Below are positions 1 to 5,484 of a DNA stretch of 9,528 bases, one piece after another; position 1 is the first letter of the stretch; each line of letters opens with the position of its first letter. The stretch is from assembly GCA_934279105.1 (NCBI GenBank), contig CAKQWR010000072.1, positions 1-9,528 of the forward strand, given 5' to 3'. The position numbers and the translations under genes were made by a program. The stretch is from an uncultured Oribacterium sp. Its GTDB lineage: Bacteria > Bacillota > Clostridia > Lachnospirales > Lachnospiraceae. The notes under the pieces were generated by a model. The model did no database searches. It had not been told where the DNA came from and was given only the letters and a program-made list of their open reading frames with translations.

Positions 1-89
1 TTTCAAAATGTGCATTCATCGTTACGAGCATTGTATTTCGATGTATCAACATTTCAATGAATCGGTTTTCGTTTCATTCTTATCTTAAA

Positions 90-143
90 GGAGGAGTGGC
101 GCCGGGCGTGTCCCAAAAAAGGGCGTACTAAGCCCACGTCTCC
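90..143. other. Structured GC-rich patch, possible attenuator
   Basis: On the plus strand GGAG (90-93) and GTGG (96-99) can pair with CCAC (134-137) and CTCC (140-143) around a symmetric 2-base internal loop, with a CCC/GGG hairpin around a run of six A inside. On the minus strand GGGC-N7-GCCC (135-121) is followed directly by six T (120-115), which resembles a weak intrinsic terminator with only a 4-bp GC stem. It lies just downstream of the minus-strand promoter candidate, so attenuation of a gene beyond the left edge is possible. It matches no riboswitch that I know. Confidence 0.3.
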
Positions 144-159
144 AAAATAAGCAAACTTT

Positions 160-188
160 ATCCTACCATGACCCCGGATTTTCGTCAA
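160..188 (-). promoter_or_regulatory. Candidate sigma-A promoter
   Basis: Read on the minus strand: -35 TTGACG (188-183), a 17-base spacer, then -10 TAGGAT (165-160). The -35 matches consensus at 5 of 6 bases and the -10 at 4 of 6. Transcription would run towards the left edge from about position 153. It lies beyond the terminator at 285-312, so it would start a separate transcript. Confidence 0.38.
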
Positions 189-284
189 TACGTGAAATTT
201 AATTTTTTGCAATGCATCGCAGGTAACCGTTCAGGCGAGGAACCCGGAGGGGCGGTTATCATCGCAGTCCTCGAAACAGACATC

Positions 285-312
285 AAAAAAGGAATCGACG
301 TTCGTCGATTCC
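285..312 (-). terminator. Intrinsic terminator after the membrane-anchored protein
   Basis: A perfect 10-bp stem (GGAATCGACG at 291-300, CGTCGATTCC at 303-312) closes on a 2-base loop. On the minus strand it is followed by six T (290-285). It begins 15 bases after the stop codon of the gene at 328-816 and should end that transcript. Confidence 0.92.
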
Positions 313-327
313 TCTCTGCTTCGATGA

Positions 328-816
328 TTACTTTCTGGAAGCCATTTCTCTGGCGCGGGCCATGATGCCCTTCTTCTTTTCCGGTGCCTTCGGGATGCTG
401 CCACCGCGAACAGACTTGATTGCGCGGATGTAGAGGCCGGAGATGGAGCACTTGCACTCCTTGCCCTTCGGGATCTGATCAAATACGCTTGGGTCTGCGA
501 TGAGCGTCATCATACGTGGTCCGATCTTCGCTTTCACGACCGGAAGCTTCTGCCACTTCAGGTAGAACGGTGTCTGCTCCTTGATTGCCTCCGGTAGTCC
601 GGCTGCGATCGCCTCACTCAGAGAGAGCTTCTTCTTATCAATCACCAGCATCGATACATCCTGTGTGTTTGCATCGATGATCGGCTGCTGCTCTGCCTGC
701 TGTCTTGTCAGCTTCTTGCCATAGAAGTACATAAATGCCATAAGCGCAACCAGAATGATTGCAATCACCACCAGCACGGTTGCCACGGTATTCCAATGGA
801 TAGCCATTAACGTCAT
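328..816 (-). CDS. Membrane-anchored protein of unknown function
   Basis: A 162-residue protein with one N-terminal membrane segment (about residues 10-32) followed by a basic turn (GKKLTRQQ). The orientation is probably N-outside with a cytoplasmic soluble part, by the positive-inside rule. The soluble part has a compact central region (about residues 51-136, with VSMLVIDKKKL, PVVKAKIGPRMMTL and a Gly-Leu-Tyr-Ile stretch) and a Lys/Arg-rich tail. I recall uncharacterised Lachnospiraceae proteins of this general layout, but no named domain or function. The first ATG (816) is preferred because GAGGA lies 8 bases upstream; the ATG at 807 has no such site. It is 96 bp downstream of the DUF1934 gene in the same direction and ends at a strong terminator. 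Its own promoter is unclear: only a weak TTGCAT-N17-TAAGAT is visible upstream. Confidence 0.8.
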   Translation of the reverse strand: MTLMAIHWNTVATVLVVIAIILVALMAFMYFYGKKLTRQQAEQQPIIDANTQDVSMLVIDKKKLSLSEAIAAGLPEAIKEQTPFYLKWQKLPVVKAKIGPRMMTLIADPSVFDQIPKGKECKCSISGLYIRAIKSVRGGSIPKAPEKKKGIMARAREMASRK

Positions 817-912
817 ATAGTAAATCCTCGTCTTTCCATAAATCTGCCCTTAATCTTACTATTTCGGTCGTCAAAATGCAACCTCAAAAGGACCCTGTGA
901 CATCCGATCTGT

Positions 913-1323
913 TTACTTCTCTTTTATCTTGATTCTCACCTCATTATCACTCACCGGCTGCCCGCCCTGCGTAATCGTGTAGACCAGACGGATATTCATA
1001 AGACTATCCGCATGAATGCGGTCGATCTCGACATATTTTGTATCGAAGCCGAGTTCCATTTCACCCATCGGTGTCTCATAATTCATGTGATGATGTGTAT
1101 TCTCTTTATAGCGGAACTGATTGGCCTGTTTCCAGTTCCGGGTCACGATAACCTCTTCGTCGTTAACATTGATCTCCATCTCATGATGGACGCCATCCTG
1201 AAAATAGCTGAGCACATGGCGTCCGGCAGAGACTTCGCGCAGAATTCCTTCCGCCCGATACTCCATCTGGTCTCTGTCGCCATCAATGGTCTGTTGTGTC
1301 TGCATTTCGATGTTTACTTTCAT
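913..1323 (-). CDS. DUF1934 family protein (YwiB-like, calycin-type beta barrel)
   Basis: A 136-residue protein with the alternating beta-strand pattern of DUF1934, a Firmicutes family with a lipocalin/calycin-like barrel fold (YwiB of Bacillus subtilis is a member). Visible family traits are the early DQMEYRAEGILRE strand pair, a DGVHHEMEINVNDEEV strand-turn-strand, the central NQFRYKENTHHHMNYETPMG stretch and the closing VRIKIKEK strand. Length is normal for the family. It is predicted cytoplasmic, with no signal or membrane segment; the ligand and role are unknown. The ATG at 1323 is preceded by AAGGCGAG, which overlaps the stop codon of the upstream HTH-kinase gene (14-bp gap). The two genes are therefore probably co-transcribed and translationally coupled. 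Confidence 0.9.
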   Translation of the reverse strand: MKVNIEMQTQQTIDGDRDQMEYRAEGILREVSAGRHVLSYFQDGVHHEMEINVNDEEVIVTRNWKQANQFRYKENTHHHMNYETPMGEMELGFDTKYVEIDRIHADSLMNIRLVYTITQGGQPVSDNEVRIKIKEK

Positions 1324-1337
1324 TTTTCTATCTCGCC

Positions 1338-2936
1338 TTATTTCATCCAGTTTGTGTCGCCCTTTTTCAGTTTAAAGAGCAGATCCTTCTTACGCTCGTA
1401 GATTTTGATCAGGAGCTTGATTTCCTCCGGGCTTCGGTTCGAGCTTGCCAGCACCTGACTGAGTTCTTCATTTGTCAGGAGCTTGTTCATATCCACCATG
1501 TCCGGCTTCTGCACGAGGCGGAGAAGGCCAGCCTCATTCCTCGCGAAGCTGTCCACCCGGATGTTCTTCAGTTCCAGCGTACCGCTTCGCATATCGAGGT
1601 CATAGAACATCGAATTTCCGGAGTCAAAAATCGGTGCCGGCTTCACAAATTCGAGACTTTCAGCATCGCGAAGCACACCGAAGTTTCCATAATTCCGGTC
1701 CACATTCGTTATGACAAAATCGGTCAGAATCTGATAATCGAGAAATGCCCGAAGCTCTTCCTCTTTCAGGCCATGCTGCACACAGCCACGAAGAAAGAGT
1801 TCATAATCCGACGCCTCGTGGTCATGCTGCCGACCAGCGCGGATGATATCCGCCGCCGGAATGAACTCAAGCCGTTCATCCGTAAAGGCCTCCGAGCTGA
1901 CACCAAGCTGTTTTCCATGTCCATAATCGATGGTGTAAAACTGATAATCCACATACGGAAAGCGATTCTGTTTCCGATGAATATAGGCAGCCACCACCTC
2001 ATTAAAAATCTGCTGTGTGTGCCCATGCTCCGATCCCTTTACAAGGAAACGTCTGCCTCCCTCCACAGAAATCCAGGCTTTCGGCACATTTCCCTGCGTT
2101 GAAGCACTCGGTGAACGAAGATCGGAATTCCGAAAGCCCCCGAGCGCATCGAGACCTGCAAACTGGCTTGCACCGATGACATCATCGAAATCATTCTGAA
2201 ATAAATTCACCTCTCGCCAGTCGGCATCACTATCTGCCGGCTTCACCCAGTAATCATCGCCCATCGAAAGGCCCATATTTTTAAGAAGATAGACCTGCGG
2301 CGTGAGAAGACCGATTCGATCGAGGATACGTCCCATATCGCCCTGTGTAACCGGGACTGCACGACGCTGCCACCATGCCTTCAGCTGTGCGTCTGAACCA
2401 CCAGCGCCGATCGGAAGAAGCGCACGATCATATACTTCGGATACCGAAATCAGCGTTCCGGTCACCGGCTCCATCAAAAGTGCTGCGACCGCATCCTCCC
2501 GATGCATCAGAATGTACGCTTGCTCGTCCTCCGGATGTAAGCGGAAGACCATCGGCGACGTGTCTGCACCGCCATGCGTAGCCTCCTTCGCTTCTGTTTG
2601 CGCCAATGTCGACGGCGTTGCATCGTCACCGCCCCGCGCGGCCATACGCTCCCGCCGCGTATTTTCCTTCCACTCTGCCAGCATACGCTTACGCATACGA
2701 AATTCTTCTGATTCCAGTTCACTCGGCTTCAGTTCACTGAAGTCCACCTCCGAAATCAGATCCTCCATCGAGCAGTCGAGAATCTTCGCGATGCGAAGAA
2801 TCGTCTCCGCCTTTGCAGACGAAAGATCCTTATGTCCCTGCTCGTAATCCTGAATCGAACGGAACGAAATACCGGTCTGCTCTGCCAGCTCCTTCCGGCT
2901 GATACCCTTTAATTCTCTTAGTGTTTTTAGATTCAT
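1338..2936 (-). CDS. HTH-HipA-like kinase fusion protein
   Basis: A 532-residue protein with a Cro/C1-type helix-turn-helix (about residues 3-60, recognition helix near SFRSIQDYEQG), a charged low-complexity linker (about 70-128), then a HipA-like kinase region (about 135-525). Kinase signatures: S279-TQGNVPK, in the place of the HipA Ser150 autophosphorylation loop; K300 in RFLVKGS, the nucleotide-binding Lys; catalytic D413 and N418 in NVDRNYGNFG, with the same spacing as HipA Asp309/Asn314; and metal-binding D438 in PIFDSGN. All appear intact, so activity is plausible; the substrate is unknown (HipA of E. coli phosphorylates GltX). The start at 2936 is preferred: it begins directly before the HTH and has AGGAG 12 bases upstream. 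An upstream ATG (3044) would add a non-homologous leader spanning the promoter candidate. HipB and HipA are normally separate proteins. DUF1934 follows in the operon. Confidence 0.87.
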   Translation of the reverse strand: MNLKTLRELKGISRKELAEQTGISFRSIQDYEQGHKDLSSAKAETILRIAKILDCSMEDLISEVDFSELKPSELESEEFRMRKRMLAEWKENTRRERMAARGGDDATPSTLAQTEAKEATHGGADTSPMVFRLHPEDEQAYILMHREDAVAALLMEPVTGTLISVSEVYDRALLPIGAGGSDAQLKAWWQRRAVPVTQGDMGRILDRIGLLTPQVYLLKNMGLSMGDDYWVKPADSDADWREVNLFQNDFDDVIGASQFAGLDALGGFRNSDLRSPSASTQGNVPKAWISVEGGRRFLVKGSEHGHTQQIFNEVVAAYIHRKQNRFPYVDYQFYTIDYGHGKQLGVSSEAFTDERLEFIPAADIIRAGRQHDHEASDYELFLRGCVQHGLKEEELRAFLDYQILTDFVITNVDRNYGNFGVLRDAESLEFVKPAPIFDSGNSMFYDLDMRSGTLELKNIRVDSFARNEAGLLRLVQKPDMVDMNKLLTNEELSQVLASSNRSPEEIKLLIKIYERKKDLLFKLKKGDTNWMK

Positions 2937-2950
2937 ACGACGCCCACACT

Positions 2951-2960
2951 CCTGTACAGG
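2951..2960. promoter_or_regulatory. Perfect palindrome next to the start of the HTH-kinase gene
   Basis: CCTGTACAGG is a perfect 10-base palindrome; on the minus strand its AGG forms the start of the AGGAG ribosome binding site of the HTH-kinase gene. The same TGTACA core recurs at 3055-3060, over the candidate -35 box. A protein with its own helix-turn-helix commonly binds such sites near its own promoter, so this is a candidate autoregulatory operator. The link is inferred. Confidence 0.35.
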
Positions 2961-3032
2961 ATTCCGGATATGTGTCTCCCCCCAGTCTTTTCCCTGCCCG
3001 GCACACCCGAAAATATCAGATAATATATAAAT

Positions 3033-3061
3033 AAGATACGCCATTTTACGTATGTGTACAA
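3033..3061 (-). promoter_or_regulatory. Candidate promoter of the HTH-kinase operon
   Basis: Read on the minus strand: TTGTAC (3061-3056), a 17-base spacer, then TATCTT (3038-3033). Both boxes are only fair matches, and a TATATT nearby could serve as the -10 instead. Transcription would start near 3026, which would place the ATG at 3044 upstream of the transcript and supports the start at 2936. Confidence 0.33.
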
Positions 3062-3091
3062 GCGTGCAGGAATTACAGTTTTATTACGATT

Positions 3092-3211
3092 TAGGGGAAG
3101 TTACTGTTCAAACGCAGTTAAGTCAAGGCGTGGCTCGGAGTACTGTGCTTCTGCCTGCCGTCCGCCGAGCCACGAGTGAACAGTAACAGGCGGAGACCGA
3201 TACAACCCCTA
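3092..3211. repeat. Nested 120-base inverted-repeat element
   Basis: Three nested perfect stems: TAGGGG/CCCCTA (3092-3097 with 3206-3211), GTTACTGTTCA/TGAACAGTAAC (3100-3110 with 3177-3187) and CGTGGCTCGG/CCGAGCCACG (3129-3138 with 3165-3174). They are separated by asymmetric bulges of about 18 bases, on the left between stems 2 and 3 and on the right between stems 1 and 2. It lies between the yajC terminator and the HTH-kinase promoter, and no coding frame is visible. It could be a structured RNA, a small non-autonomous foldback element, or a protein-binding region. There is no T-run, so it does not look like a terminator. Confidence 0.7.
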
Positions 3212-3218
3212 TGCATGC

Positions 3219-3245
3219 AAAAAACCACCGTGCATCGCACGGTGG
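3219..3245 (-). terminator. Intrinsic terminator of yajC
   Basis: A 9-bp perfect stem CCACCGTGC/GCACGGTGG (3225-3233 and 3237-3245) with a 3-base loop, followed on the minus strand by six T (3224-3219). It lies 17 bases beyond the yajC stop codon. Confidence 0.93.
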
Positions 3246-3262
3246 CCTCCTGAATCCTTACA

Positions 3263-3565
3263 TTATTTCTTATCGTCAGCCTTTGCAGGTGCCGCTGTGG
3301 TCGCCTTTTCGAGCTGAGCGATCGCTGCCTTCTGCATCGGGATACGGCAGTTCTTGTTGTTACCAAACTCAACGATTACCGTGTCATCGGTCATGTCGAT
3401 GATCACGCCGTAGAAACCAGATGTGGTCAGAACGGTGTCGCCTACTGCAACAGATGCCAGAAGAGCTTCCTGTCTCTTACGCTCCTTCTGTGATGGCTTG
3501 ATACCGATAAAATAGAACATTGCAACGATAGCAATGATATAAATTACCCAACCAATTACGCTCAT
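3263..3565 (-). CDS. yajC: YajC, preprotein translocase accessory subunit
   Basis: A 100-residue protein of the YajC family, the small subunit that associates with SecD/SecF at the SecYEG channel. One N-terminal membrane helix (about residues 4-22) is followed by the family's KPSQKERKRQ motif, then a small cytoplasmic beta domain with VGDTVLTTSGFYGVI (41-55), DDTVIVEFGNNKNCRIP (60-76) and the AAIAQLEK helix. The tail is Ala/Lys/Asp-rich, as is common. Length is typical. The start at 3565 has GGAGG 8 bases upstream. In many genomes yajC sits beside tgt, queA or secDF; here it appears to be a single-gene unit with its own promoter and terminator. Confidence 0.96.
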   Translation of the reverse strand: MSVIGWVIYIIAIVAMFYFIGIKPSQKERKRQEALLASVAVGDTVLTTSGFYGVIIDMTDDTVIVEFGNNKNCRIPMQKAAIAQLEKATTAAPAKADDKK

Positions 3566-3591
3566 TCTTTTTTCCTCCGTGTAAGTATAGT

Positions 3592-3632
3592 ATCGGCTCG
3601 AGTTTCAATGGTACTTACCACCGCTCGCCGAT
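3592..3632 (-). other. Possible stem-loop in the yajC leader
   Basis: In the inferred yajC 5' leader, ATCGGC-GAG (minus strand) can pair with CTC-GA-GCCGAT (3627-3632 with 3592-3597, one 2-base bulge), with a smaller GGTA/TACC hairpin inside. It lies upstream of the ribosome binding site and does not cover it. Function is unknown and it may be incidental. Confidence 0.3.
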
Positions 3633-3650
3633 TCTCTAAATCAACATTCT

Positions 3651-3679
3651 ATCATAGCCACTTCTAAATATCCAGTAAA
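3651..3679 (-). promoter_or_regulatory. yajC promoter
   Basis: Read on the minus strand: TTTACT (3679-3674), a 17-base spacer, then TATGAT (3656-3651). Each box matches the sigma-A consensus reasonably. The transcript would begin near 3644, giving a leader of about 80 bases before yajC. It stands back to back with the MATE promoter at 3685-3713. Confidence 0.55.
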
Positions 3680-3684
3680 TATTA

Positions 3685-3713
3685 TCGCCAGTCCGCGCAT
3701 TTCGTGCTATGAT
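3685..3713 (+). promoter_or_regulatory. Promoter of the first MATE gene
   Basis: TCGCCA (3685-3690), a 17-base spacer, then TATGAT (3708-3713) with an extended -10 TG at 3705-3706. The extended -10 would offset the poor -35. Transcription would start near 3720, giving a leader of about 90 bases. Confidence 0.55.
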
Positions 3714-3725
3714 AACAGCCACATA

Positions 3726-3740
3726 ATGTAAGCGCTTTCT
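3726..3740 (+). promoter_or_regulatory. cre-like operator (CcpA / LacI-family type)
   Basis: ATGTAAGCGCTTTCT fits every fixed position of the degenerate Firmicutes catabolite-responsive element consensus WTGNAANCGNWNNCW and contains the perfect palindrome AAGCGCTT. It lies about 6-20 bases downstream of the predicted start of transcription, where CcpA binding usually represses. A LacI/GalR-family repressor other than CcpA would be an alternative binder. Confidence 0.55.
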
Positions 3741-3811
3741 ATTGCTGCTTTTCAGCCAGGAAGTGTATGCAAATCCTACAGCAGATGCTGTTTAAACAAA
3801 AGGGTGTCACT

Positions 3812-5149
3812 ATGAGAAACATGACAAGCGGCAGTATTTACCGTCACCTTCTGGCCTATGCCATCCCACTGATATTCGGAAACTTCCTTCAGCTCACCTA
3901 TAACGCGGTCGATTCCATCATCGTCAGCAAAGGCGCCGGCGTCGCTGCGCTCAGCGCCGTATCCGTTTCCAACCCGGTTTCCGTTCTCCTCATCCAGAGT
4001 ATCTCCGGACTCGGCATCGGTGCCTCTGTCTATTTAAGTAAATACTATGGTGCCGGCGAGCAGGAAAAGCTGAAGCGTGCCCTTTCCAGTACGATTCTCT
4101 TCGGCACCTTCGCAGGCCTCATCGTTACGCTGCTCGGCATACTGCTGGCCTCCCCGATCCTTCTCTCCATGAATACACCAGCGGATATCCTGCACGACTC
4201 ACTCGTCTATCTCCGCCTTCTTTTCATCGGAAACTTTTTCACCTTCCAGTATAACATCATGTCGAGTGCTCTTCGCGCCGTCGGTGACTCGAAAACACCG
4301 GTGACCTTCGTCGGCATCTCTTCCATCCTGAACGCCTGTCTGGATTGGATTTTCATTTTCATCTTCCACTGGGGCGTTTTCGGTGCCGCTCTGGCGACCA
4401 TCATCGCGGAAGCGATCTCCGCAATCCTCTGCTACATCTATGTCTACCGCCATATCCCGGCGTTGGCACTGAAGCGGAGTGAAATGGTTCTGGACCATGC
4501 CCTTCTCCGGAAGATTCTCTCCAGCGGCCTCATCACAGCACTACAGCAGTCCTGCCAGCCGATCGGAAAGCTGCTCGTTCAGAGCGTGATCAATGTGCAG
4601 GGCATCGATGTCATCGCGGCCTTCAATGCCGGTTGCAAGATCGAGGACTATGGACGTATTCCGGCACAGACGATCAGCCACGGCATGATGACCTGTGCCG
4701 CACAGAATCGTGGTGCCGGTGACAAAAAACGTGTCAGAGAAACACTATGGAAGGGCATCCTGATCGGACTCATCTACTATCCGATCATCTGCGTTCTGAT
4801 TCTCCTGTTCCGCTATCCGCTGATTCAGCTTTTCGCACCGACCAGTGGCGGCGAAGAAATGGTCCGCCTCGGTGTCACATACCTTTCCGTAAAAGCCTTC
4901 ACCATCGTCTTCCCATGCGTTACAAACGCAATGCAGGGCTTCATGCGTGGCATGGGCAACATGACGATCACCCTGATCTCCACGATTCTTCAGATCACCA
5001 TCCGCACCATCTTCGTCTATCTCCTCGTCCCGAAGATCGGCATCACCGGCGAAGCCTACGCCTGCGCCATCGGCTGGACCTTCATGATTCTCTTCGAGTA
5101 CAGCTACTACTTCCTCTTCCGGAAGAAGCTCTACGCGGCGATGAACTAA
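3812..5149 (+). CDS. MATE family efflux transporter (first copy)
   Basis: A 445-residue, twelve-helix membrane protein of the MATE family, which exports cationic drugs or metabolites in exchange for Na+ or H+. Family marks: the MTSGSIYRHLLAYAIPLIFG start, the VDSIIVSKGAGVAALSAVS loop after helix 1, ALRAVGDSKTP between helices 4 and 5, and the equivalent FMRGMGNM in the second half, reflecting the internal two-fold repeat. Length is normal. The ATG at 3812 is preferred, since AAAGGG lies 7 bases upstream and MTSGS follows directly. The ATG at 3767 would add 15 residues and also has a fair AGGA site, so it is not excluded. Substrate cannot be told. It has its own promoter with a cre-like site and converges on the second MATE gene; the two stop codons sit symmetrically at the ends of a large palindrome. 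Confidence 0.92.
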   Translation: MRNMTSGSIYRHLLAYAIPLIFGNFLQLTYNAVDSIIVSKGAGVAALSAVSVSNPVSVLLIQSISGLGIGASVYLSKYYGAGEQEKLKRALSSTILFGTFAGLIVTLLGILLASPILLSMNTPADILHDSLVYLRLLFIGNFFTFQYNIMSSALRAVGDSKTPVTFVGISSILNACLDWIFIFIFHWGVFGAALATIIAEAISAILCYIYVYRHIPALALKRSEMVLDHALLRKILSSGLITALQQSCQPIGKLLVQSVINVQGIDVIAAFNAGCKIEDYGRIPAQTISHGMMTCAAQNRGAGDKKRVRETLWKGILIGLIYYPIICVLILLFRYPLIQLFAPTSGGEEMVRLGVTYLSVKAFTIVFPCVTNAMQGFMRGMGNMTITLISTILQITIRTIFVYLLVPKIGITGEAYACAIGWTFMILFEYSYYFLFRKKLYAAMN

Positions 5150-5484
5150 AGGCACACGACGGTGCCTCGCTGCGTTCCTCATCATTTTTAAACGCCCGGC
5201 AAACGGTCAAAGGGTGGCCTCTGGAGGCTGGTCGCCTGCGGCGGTAAACTCTAAAACCAGCCCACGAAGAAACACTAGGCCCTCTGCAATCGACTGAGTT
5301 TCCCTGATGGAAACTCAGTGTTGCAGAGGGCTCTAAGGAAAAATCACTCCAAGTGTTTCTAAGTGGGCTGGTTTTGATTTTACACGTCCTCGGCTTAAAG
5401 CCTCCGGAGGCCACCCTTTGACCGTTTGCCGGGCTGTTTTAAACTCTACAAAACGCAGCGCGGTAAGCACCGTGCGCCTTTAGT
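5145..5484. repeat. 340-base imperfect palindrome between convergent MATE genes
   Basis: Both arms begin with ACTAAAGGC (5145-5153; complement 5476-5484), which contains the stop codon of each flanking gene. Moving inward, arms match at CGCTGCGTT (5168-5176 / 5452-5460), a perfect 28-base block (5194-5221 / 5407-5434) extended by GGAGGCT after one mismatch, AAAACCAGCCCAC (5253-5265 / 5363-5375), AGAAACACT (5268-5276 / 5352-5360), GCCCTCTGCAA (5279-5289 / 5321-5331) and ACTGAGTTTCC (5293-5303 / 5309-5319), with the 5-base loop CTGAT. Arms differ in length (about 160 and 176 bases) because of unpaired insertions. No reading frame or flanking target duplication is visible. It could be a foldback (MITE-like) element, an inverted duplication of a shared 3' region, or an oversized terminator. 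Confidence 0.9.
5253..5375. terminator. Bidirectional intrinsic terminator inside the palindrome
   Basis: The stem CCAGCCCAC/GTGGGCTGG, extended inward by AGAAACACT/AGTGTTTCT and the central hairpin (5279-5331), is flanked by AAAA on the left and TTTTGATTTT on the right. RNA from either direction would therefore form a strong stem followed by a U-run. It would stop transcription from both convergent MATE genes. A second, outer stem ending at GCCGGGC followed by TGTTTT (5429-5440) could back it up. Confidence 0.65.

Larger units (their letters stand above)
1..283. other. Non-coding left end
   Basis: No reading frame here looks like a real protein. Frames open at the left edge stop within about 130 bases, show no recognisable motif, and could only be the tail of a gene outside the window. 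The stretch holds a candidate minus-strand promoter (160-188), a structured GC-rich patch (90-143), an imperfect inverted repeat GGTAACCG/CGGTTATC (222-229 and 253-260), and the 7-base direct repeat ATCGCAG at 216-222 and 261-267. It may be the leader of a minus-strand gene that starts left of the window. Confidence 0.5.

Noticed and set aside
1..52. Possible minus-strand gene start at 52 running off the left edge
   Set aside because: Only 17 codons are visible, without a ribosome binding site or a motif; it cannot be supported from this window.
168..365. 65-codon plus-strand frame at the left end
   Set aside because: It runs through the terminator hairpin and into the opposite-strand gene, has no ribosome binding site and no recognisable protein features.
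2302..2847. 181-codon plus-strand frame inside the HTH-kinase gene
   Set aside because: It is a Ser/Arg-rich shadow of the opposite-strand coding region, without a start signal.
2937..2975. Classical HipB operator (TATCC-N8-GGATA)
   Set aside because: A single GGATA-like half site is present upstream of the HTH-kinase but no second half at the right spacing.
2937..3044. N-terminal extension of the HTH-kinase from the ATG at 3044
   Set aside because: The 36 extra residues show no similarity to the family, include the candidate promoter, and precede an ATG with AGGAG that starts directly at the HTH.
3767..3811. Earlier ATG for the first MATE gene
   Set aside because: It has a fair ribosome binding site, but family members start near MTSGS and AAAGGG lies 7 bases before the ATG at 3812. 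Kept only as an alternative.
5082..5414. 110-codon minus-strand frame over the palindrome
   Set aside because: It overlaps the 3' end of the first MATE gene and the palindrome, and its Ser/Arg-rich translation looks like a shadow frame.
5145..5484. Insertion sequence or CRISPR array at the palindrome
   Set aside because: There is no transposase frame, no flanking target duplication that I can see, and no regular repeat-spacer pattern.
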